Of a stretch of DNA of 48,290 bases, positions 44,701 to 48,290 are shown piece by piece. The notes beneath the pieces are model-generated. The model was not told the DNA's origin and did no database searches. It was given only the letters and a program-made list of their open reading frames with translations. The number at the start of each line of letters is the position of its first letter. Position 1 is the first letter of the stretch. Location of the stretch: contig JAWCKG010000009.1 in assembly GCA_038852285.1 (NCBI GenBank), positions 1-48,290 on the forward strand. Reading direction: 5' to 3'. Position numbers and translations under genes: made by a program. Source of the DNA: Candidatus Bathyarchaeia archaeon. Its GTDB lineage: Archaea; Thermoproteota; Bathyarchaeia; 40CM-2-53-6; DTGE01.

Positions 44701-45301
44701 GTCTATTAAACGCGCCCTCTCCCGGATCGCTAGGGTTTAAGGCTATGACGATGACCTGTGAATGTTCAACTTGGGGGTATGGTGTTTGATACTCCTTAAG
44801 CCTTAGCTCATGTATTTTTAGGGACGGTGACTTGTTTTCAACGCAGTTTAGTATCCGCCCGGGCGGTGTGAAAACGCATGGCCTACTGGAGAGCCCTTAA
44901 GCCATGTAAGGCAGTCTCGCCATCTGGTCGAATATGACTCGTGAACTGGATTGCAGGTTCTTGAGGACCAGGGAGGGGCGGTGTCAAATTCATCTTCATT
45001 AAAAATGGGGGGAGTTGGAGATCACAAATAGGCTTAAATCCGTCCGCTCACTTGGACGCGTAACTACTTTATACATGGATCTGCTATCTCTAATCAGCGT
45101 AGCTCCACTCATCCTTGAATTGCTGAAACTCGGAAACTTTTAATGTGGACTTGAATAGGGAGGTTGAAAGACGTGGTGCTTCGACCTCCTTTATTTTTGT
45201 TTTCCCCAGTCGTCAGCCAAGCGTATTTAAAGAGTTCTGATTAAATGGGAATATTTCCTGAATCGTGTTGAAAGCTTACTTCTTAACGGGGTGGAGGGAA
45301 T
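44701..45301. other. 600-bp gap with diverged duplicate sequence
   Basis: No convincing gene. The part at 44832-44939 can be aligned by eye with 43556-43665. A short hydrophobic frame from TTG 45016 (ending ISVAPLILELLKLGNF) could be a small peptide gene but has no other support. Confidence 0.4.
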
Positions 45302-45718
45302 TTAAATCTCCTCTAATCGAATTCTCTTCGCTTCCTTTAAGGCGTCAAGATCTGTGTCGTCGCTTACGATTTCCTTAATGCCATTTTGGATAGCGCATGC
45401 TGAGTGAATGGCGTCCCTGGGCTTCAATTTATATTCTTTTACCAGCCTCTGCGCTTCTTTAACCACTTTCTCATCTACGCTTAGCAATTTTAAGTTAGGG
45501 AACCTTAGAAATTTTTCTCCCTCTTCGGCCGCCACCTTCAAGTTTAAGAGCCTTCTTACGGACCAAACGAGTTCATCCCAAGTTAGCGAGGAAGTGGCGG
45601 CTTCGAGGAGGCCTTTAGCTATTTTTAGTAGAATGTTCCTCGCTAGAAACGCTTTCCTTTCTGTTTTTTCATCAGCAATTACAGGGTAAATGAACACGTT
45701 TGAATCAATGTACCTCAT
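45302..45718 (-). CDS. PIN-domain toxin (VapC-like), partner of AbrB-type antitoxin
   Basis: 138 residues with the PIN acids in MRYIDSNVFIYPVI, SSLTWDELVWSVRR, LKPRDAIHSACAIQNG and IVSDDTDLD. It differs in sequence and antitoxin type from the VapC at 44076. Its start overlaps the upstream antitoxin gene by 14 nt. It is a predicted RNase of a type II toxin-antitoxin pair. Confidence 0.87.
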   Translation of the reverse strand: MRYIDSNVFIYPVIADEKTERKAFLARNILLKIAKGLLEAATSSLTWDELVWSVRRLLNLKVAAEEGEKFLRFPNLKLLSVDEKVVKEAQRLVKEYKLKPRDAIHSACAIQNGIKEIVSDDTDLDALKEAKRIRLEEI

Positions 45719-45956
45719 ATTCTTCCTCCAAAACTTTCTTTAAGGTTTTTACATCTAATTTTTCAAGCTTCTTGGGGACAGCCACAAACTCTTCTACAAA
45801 TTTTTCAGGGTCTTCTCCAGGCTTCACTATTAACTCTCTGCCTCTTACCTCTAGAATAACCTCAGAACCTGGTTTTAAGCCAAGGTAATTTCTAACGTCT
45901 TTCGGTATTACGATTTGACCTTTCTCCCCTAAACTTCTCCTCATATACAATTTCAT
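45705..45956 (-). CDS. AbrB/SpoVT-type antitoxin
   Basis: 83 residues. Swapped-hairpin AbrB domain at the N-terminus: LGEKGQIVIPKDVRNYLGLKPGSEVILEV in two halves, followed by a helical tail (about 50-83) that would bind the PIN toxin. It forms an operon with the toxin at 45302, with a 14-nt overlap. Confidence 0.88.
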   Translation of the reverse strand: MKLYMRRSLGEKGQIVIPKDVRNYLGLKPGSEVILEVRGRELIVKPGEDPEKFVEEFVAVPKKLEKLDVKTLKKVLEEEYEVH

Positions 45957-46121
45957 ACCACAAAATATTAATTTGTATGAACTAAAATTTTAACTTTTCC
46001 TACTAATTAGTTCGAAATTCTCAGACGACTCTCACATCCAGCCACAATGGAAACTAGAGCCCATGCCCTTCCACCACTTAAAATCTAGATAATGAACAAT
46101 TTGCCACCATATGATAAAGAC

Positions 46122-46234
46122 GAATTTTATATAATTTATACTAAAGGGTGGTGGGCAGATAGATTATGGGAATAACCGTAGTGACAAAGGACGTGAATGA
46201 AGGCGCCCATAGGAGGGTTAAAAGCCGAGGATAG
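46122..46234 (+). pseudogene. Promoter and 5' end of a duplicated vapB, frameshifted
   Basis: The TATA-like TTTTATATAA (46125-46134) and an ATG at 46166 match the vapB promoter and start. The peptide MGITVVTKDVNEGAHRR matches vapB for 17 residues. Then one extra G shifts the frame to VKSRG-stop, although the DNA (TTAAAAGCCGAGG) still matches vapB. Similarity ends at about 46233. Confidence 0.8.
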
Positions 46235-46293
46235 TTTAATTGTTAGTTTTAAGATCATAATTTCAAGGTAAACATGTTCAGGTGGTTGTCGGG

Positions 46294-47304
46294 TTGAAGG
46301 AGGCTATGTTTTATCATAGGCTTGAGGGTGGTGACGTGAAATGTGATTTATGTAATCATCGTTGTCATGTAAGGAATAACGGGAGGGGCATATGCTATGT
46401 CAGGGAGAATAAGAACGGCGTCTTATACACCCTGGTTTACGGTAAATTGATTTCCAGGGCTGTTGACCCAGTTGAGAAAAAGCCTTTATTCCATTTCTAC
46501 CCCGGCTCATCCGCCTACTCGATCGCTACTGTTGGCTGTAACTTCAGATGCTTAAACTGTCAAAACTATGAGATTTCTCAGATGCCCAGGGAAACGAAAA
46601 AAATTGTCGGCGAGGATGCGACCCCTGAATCAGTGGTTGAGGAGGCAAGGCTATACCGCTCTAAAAGCATAGCGTACACGTACACCGAACCCACCGTGTT
46701 CTACGAGTTCGCGTACGACGTAGCCCGCCTCGCCTCTAAGGAGGGAATTAAAAACGTGTTCGTCACGAACGGATACATCACGGAAGAGGCTTTAAAGGAG
46801 ATAAGACCATACCTGGACGCCGCGAACATAGACCTCAAAGGATTCTCCGACGAGTTCTACCGTAAGAATTGTGGAGCCAGATTAGACCTAGTCTTGGACA
46901 CGATCAGATCCTACAAGAAAATGGGGATATGGATCGAATTAACTACGCTTCTCATCCCAACACTTAACGACGATGAAGCCCAGTTGAAGGCGATCGCAGA
47001 CTTCATCGTAAACTTGGACCCCGGAATCCCGTGGCATATATCCCGCTTCTATCCCATGTACAAGCTGTTGGATTTACCTGAAACCCCCATGAAAAGCTTA
47101 GATTCAGCCCGGCGGATTGGAATCGAAGCCGGGTTAAGATACGTTTATCAAGGAAACGTTCCAGGCTCGGAGGGAGAAAACACCTACTGCCATCGATGCG
47201 GAGAGCTTCTCATCCACCGATACGGATACCGCATACTAGAGTATAAAATCAAGGATGGACAATGCCCTCGATGCGGGGTAAAAATCGATGGAGTTTGGAC
47301 GTGA
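46294..47304 (+). CDS. amrS: AmmeMemoRadiSam system radical SAM enzyme (PflA-like)
   Basis: 336 residues from a TTG at 46294; this gives the family-like N-terminus KEAMFYHRLEGG and has GGTGGT at the right distance, while the longer GTG start at 46282 lacks a ribosome-binding site. An N-terminal Cys pair region (CDLCNHRC) precedes the radical SAM cluster Cys82/86/89 (GCNFRCLNC). TEPTVFYEFAYDVA and WHISRFYP follow, and a C-terminal zinc ribbon (CHRCG...CPRCG). The AMMECR1 and Memo partners are not in the window. It overlaps the next gene by 17 nt. Confidence 0.9.
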   Translation: MKEAMFYHRLEGGDVKCDLCNHRCHVRNNGRGICYVRENKNGVLYTLVYGKLISRAVDPVEKKPLFHFYPGSSAYSIATVGCNFRCLNCQNYEISQMPRETKKIVGEDATPESVVEEARLYRSKSIAYTYTEPTVFYEFAYDVARLASKEGIKNVFVTNGYITEEALKEIRPYLDAANIDLKGFSDEFYRKNCGARLDLVLDTIRSYKKMGIWIELTTLLIPTLNDDEAQLKAIADFIVNLDPGIPWHISRFYPMYKLLDLPETPMKSLDSARRIGIEAGLRYVYQGNVPGSEGENTYCHRCGELLIHRYGYRILEYKIKDGQCPRCGVKIDGVWT

Positions 47305-47905
47305 AGCTTACAGTCGCTCAAGGATCAAGGTTACGCGATGGTACGACGCCTTGGCTGAAAGGTATGATGAGCTCTACGGCGAAGAGCAGAGACGTAAGTT
47401 TAAGCTAGCTGAGGTAAAGGGAAAAGGGGTCGTATTGGATTGTGGATGTGGAACAGGTCTCCTGCTGGCCAATTTGTCCCCTGGGCCCATGACCGTTGGC
47501 CTAGACCTCTCTGAGAAAATGCTTCGACAAGCGAAGAAAAGGCTAGGCAGTGGGGTCCACCTTGTTCAAGGAGACGCCTTGACACCTCCGTTCAAGGCCT
47601 CGGCCTTTGACACCGTGTATTCGTTCACCGTCATAGAGCCCGAGCGGTGCGAAACCTTCATCAAGGCGATTAGCGGCCTGCTGAGGGAGGGAGGAATGGT
47701 GGTTCTATCGGCTTTAAAGAAAAGCTTTAACCCCCAAATCCTCAGAAGTCTCACGGAAGCTTCAGGTTTAACGCCCGTTGACGTAATGGATGTTGAAGGG
47801 GTTAAGGATTATGTCGTCGTATGCTTTAAGAGGAATGGGTGGAAATCTCCTCCAAAACCTTGCCTTTCGTCTCCATGCCCCAAACACCGACAGCGAGGGC
47901 GTTGA
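47288..47905 (+). CDS. Class I SAM-dependent methyltransferase
   Basis: 205 residues. A methyltransferase-11-like fold: WYDALAERYDELYG at the start, motif I VVLDCGCGTGLLL, the acidic end of strand 2 in VGLDLSEKML, and AFDTVYSFTVIEP. Substrate unknown. The 17-nt overlap with amrS suggests coupled translation. The last 80 bp overlap the convergent MFS gene, and the end of the protein (Pro/Cys/Lys-rich) is non-conserved in style. Confidence 0.88.
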   Translation: MEFGREAYSRSRIKVTRWYDALAERYDELYGEEQRRKFKLAEVKGKGVVLDCGCGTGLLLANLSPGPMTVGLDLSEKMLRQAKKRLGSGVHLVQGDALTPPFKASAFDTVYSFTVIEPERCETFIKAISGLLREGGMVVLSALKKSFNPQILRSLTEASGLTPVDVMDVEGVKDYVVVCFKRNGWKSPPKPCLSSPCPKHRQRGR

Positions 47906-48290
47906 CTAAATGCGCCGCCGCGAACACAAGGAAGGCCATGGACAACCCCCAGATGGACCAAATGTACCCTGTTAAAGCGGGAGCGGCGATGCCCGCCAAC
48001 CTTCCAACGCTGGCCGCTGAACCCGTTCCCGTACCTCTCATCTCAGTGGGATAAAGCTCCGGAGTATAAGTGTACAGGGCCGCCCAAGACCCTAGGTTGA
48101 AGAAGGAAACCACGCCGCTCCAAATTAAGATCGTTTGAAGCCCATGGGACACGGAGAACATGTAGCTTCCAATCCCCGCGACGGCGAGGTAAATCGCCAG
48201 TACAGGCTTCCTGCCGAGGCTGTCCAAGAGAAAGGTGGCTGAGTAGTAGCCGGGAACCTGAAGTAGCGTCACGATTAAAACCCAGTATAA
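47826..48290 (-). CDS. MFS transporter, C-terminal part (5' partial)
   Basis: The frame is open to the right edge, giving at least 154 residues; the visible ATG/GTG codons are internal. About five membrane helices are seen, with the MFS loop motif LDSLGRKPVL between helices and YTPELYPTEMRGTGTG as in sugar/metabolite: H+ symporters of the SP or AAHS type. Substrate unknown. The N-terminal half lies outside the window. Confidence 0.88.
   Translation of the reverse strand, partial: LYWVLIVTLLQVPGYYSATFLLDSLGRKPVLAIYLAVAGIGSYMFSVSHGLQTILIWSGVVSFFNLGSWAALYTYTPELYPTEMRGTGTGSAASVGRLAGIAAPALTGYIWSIWGLSMAFLVFAAAHLVNALAVGVWGMETKGKVLEEISTHSS

Overview
The window is archaeal chromosome. Evidence: archaeal/eukaryotic-type ribosomal proteins (S4e, S19e, archaeal-type L18, L24, S8), FEN1, NreA, a DUF371 protein, archaeal-type phosphoglycerate kinase, intron-containing tRNA genes, TATA-like boxes about 26 nt upstream of start codons, GGTGAT/GGAGG-type Shine-Dalgarno sites and many TTG starts. 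Class II ribonucleotide reductase, an ETF/FAD-linked oxidase pair, an LLM (F420/flavin) oxidoreductase and an FmdE protein suggest an anaerobe. A TACK-type archaeon such as a Bathyarchaeia member fits, but I cannot fix the lineage from the sequence alone.

Layout. 0-3 kb: electron-transfer flavoprotein (etfB, then ferredoxin-fused etfA running off the left edge) divergent from a GlcD-type FAD oxidase. 3-9 kb: a DUF2207 membrane protein and LemA (convergent), a small ribbon-helix-helix protein, a membrane-anchored M28 peptidase and an LLM oxidoreductase. 8.8-19.1 kb: a visibly AT-richer molybdenum/tungsten cofactor island (mobA with a long C-terminal extension, mobB, moeA, a second MobB fused to an Fe-S domain, a FecBCD-type ABC importer headed by an FmdE protein, a ModE-like regulator, and an FdhD lacking the usual cysteine loop). 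No Mo/W enzyme is in the window. Two heavily broken genes lie in or beside it: an HTH regulator (12.0-12.6 kb) and a PhoU-family protein (19.6-20.5 kb).

20.8-26 kb: a PLP aminotransferase, a second GlcD-type oxidase overlapping a GlcF/HdrD-like Fe-S protein, a DUF937 zinc-ribbon protein and an unknown small protein. 26.1-26.4 kb: two divergent intron-bearing tRNA genes, Ala(UGC) and probably Leu(GAG), both with unusual insertions. 26.5-28.8 kb: gap-pgk, where the GAPDH is of the bacterial/eukaryotic class I type. 28.8-31 kb: class II ribonucleotide reductase. 31-34.3 kb: three neighbouring DNA-repair genes (SplB-like radical SAM, NreA, FEN1), all ending in a PCNA-interaction-like motif. 34.3-38.3 kb: pcm, a DUF371 protein, tatA, tatC, a PPP-family phosphatase and an HTH regulator with a cysteine-rich tail.

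38.2-43 kb: a compacted ribosomal-protein operon, S19e-L3-L4-L23-L24-S4e-S8-L18. Its order follows the usual archaeal S10/spc order with blocks of genes missing. 43-46.3 kb: an accessory patch with two unrelated PIN-type toxin-antitoxin pairs and remnants of a segmental duplication. The relics suggest the AbrB-PIN module landed inside the duplicated copy of the vapB upstream region. 46.3 kb to the end: an orphan AmmeMemoRadiSam radical SAM enzyme, a class I methyltransferase, and an MFS transporter cut by the right edge.
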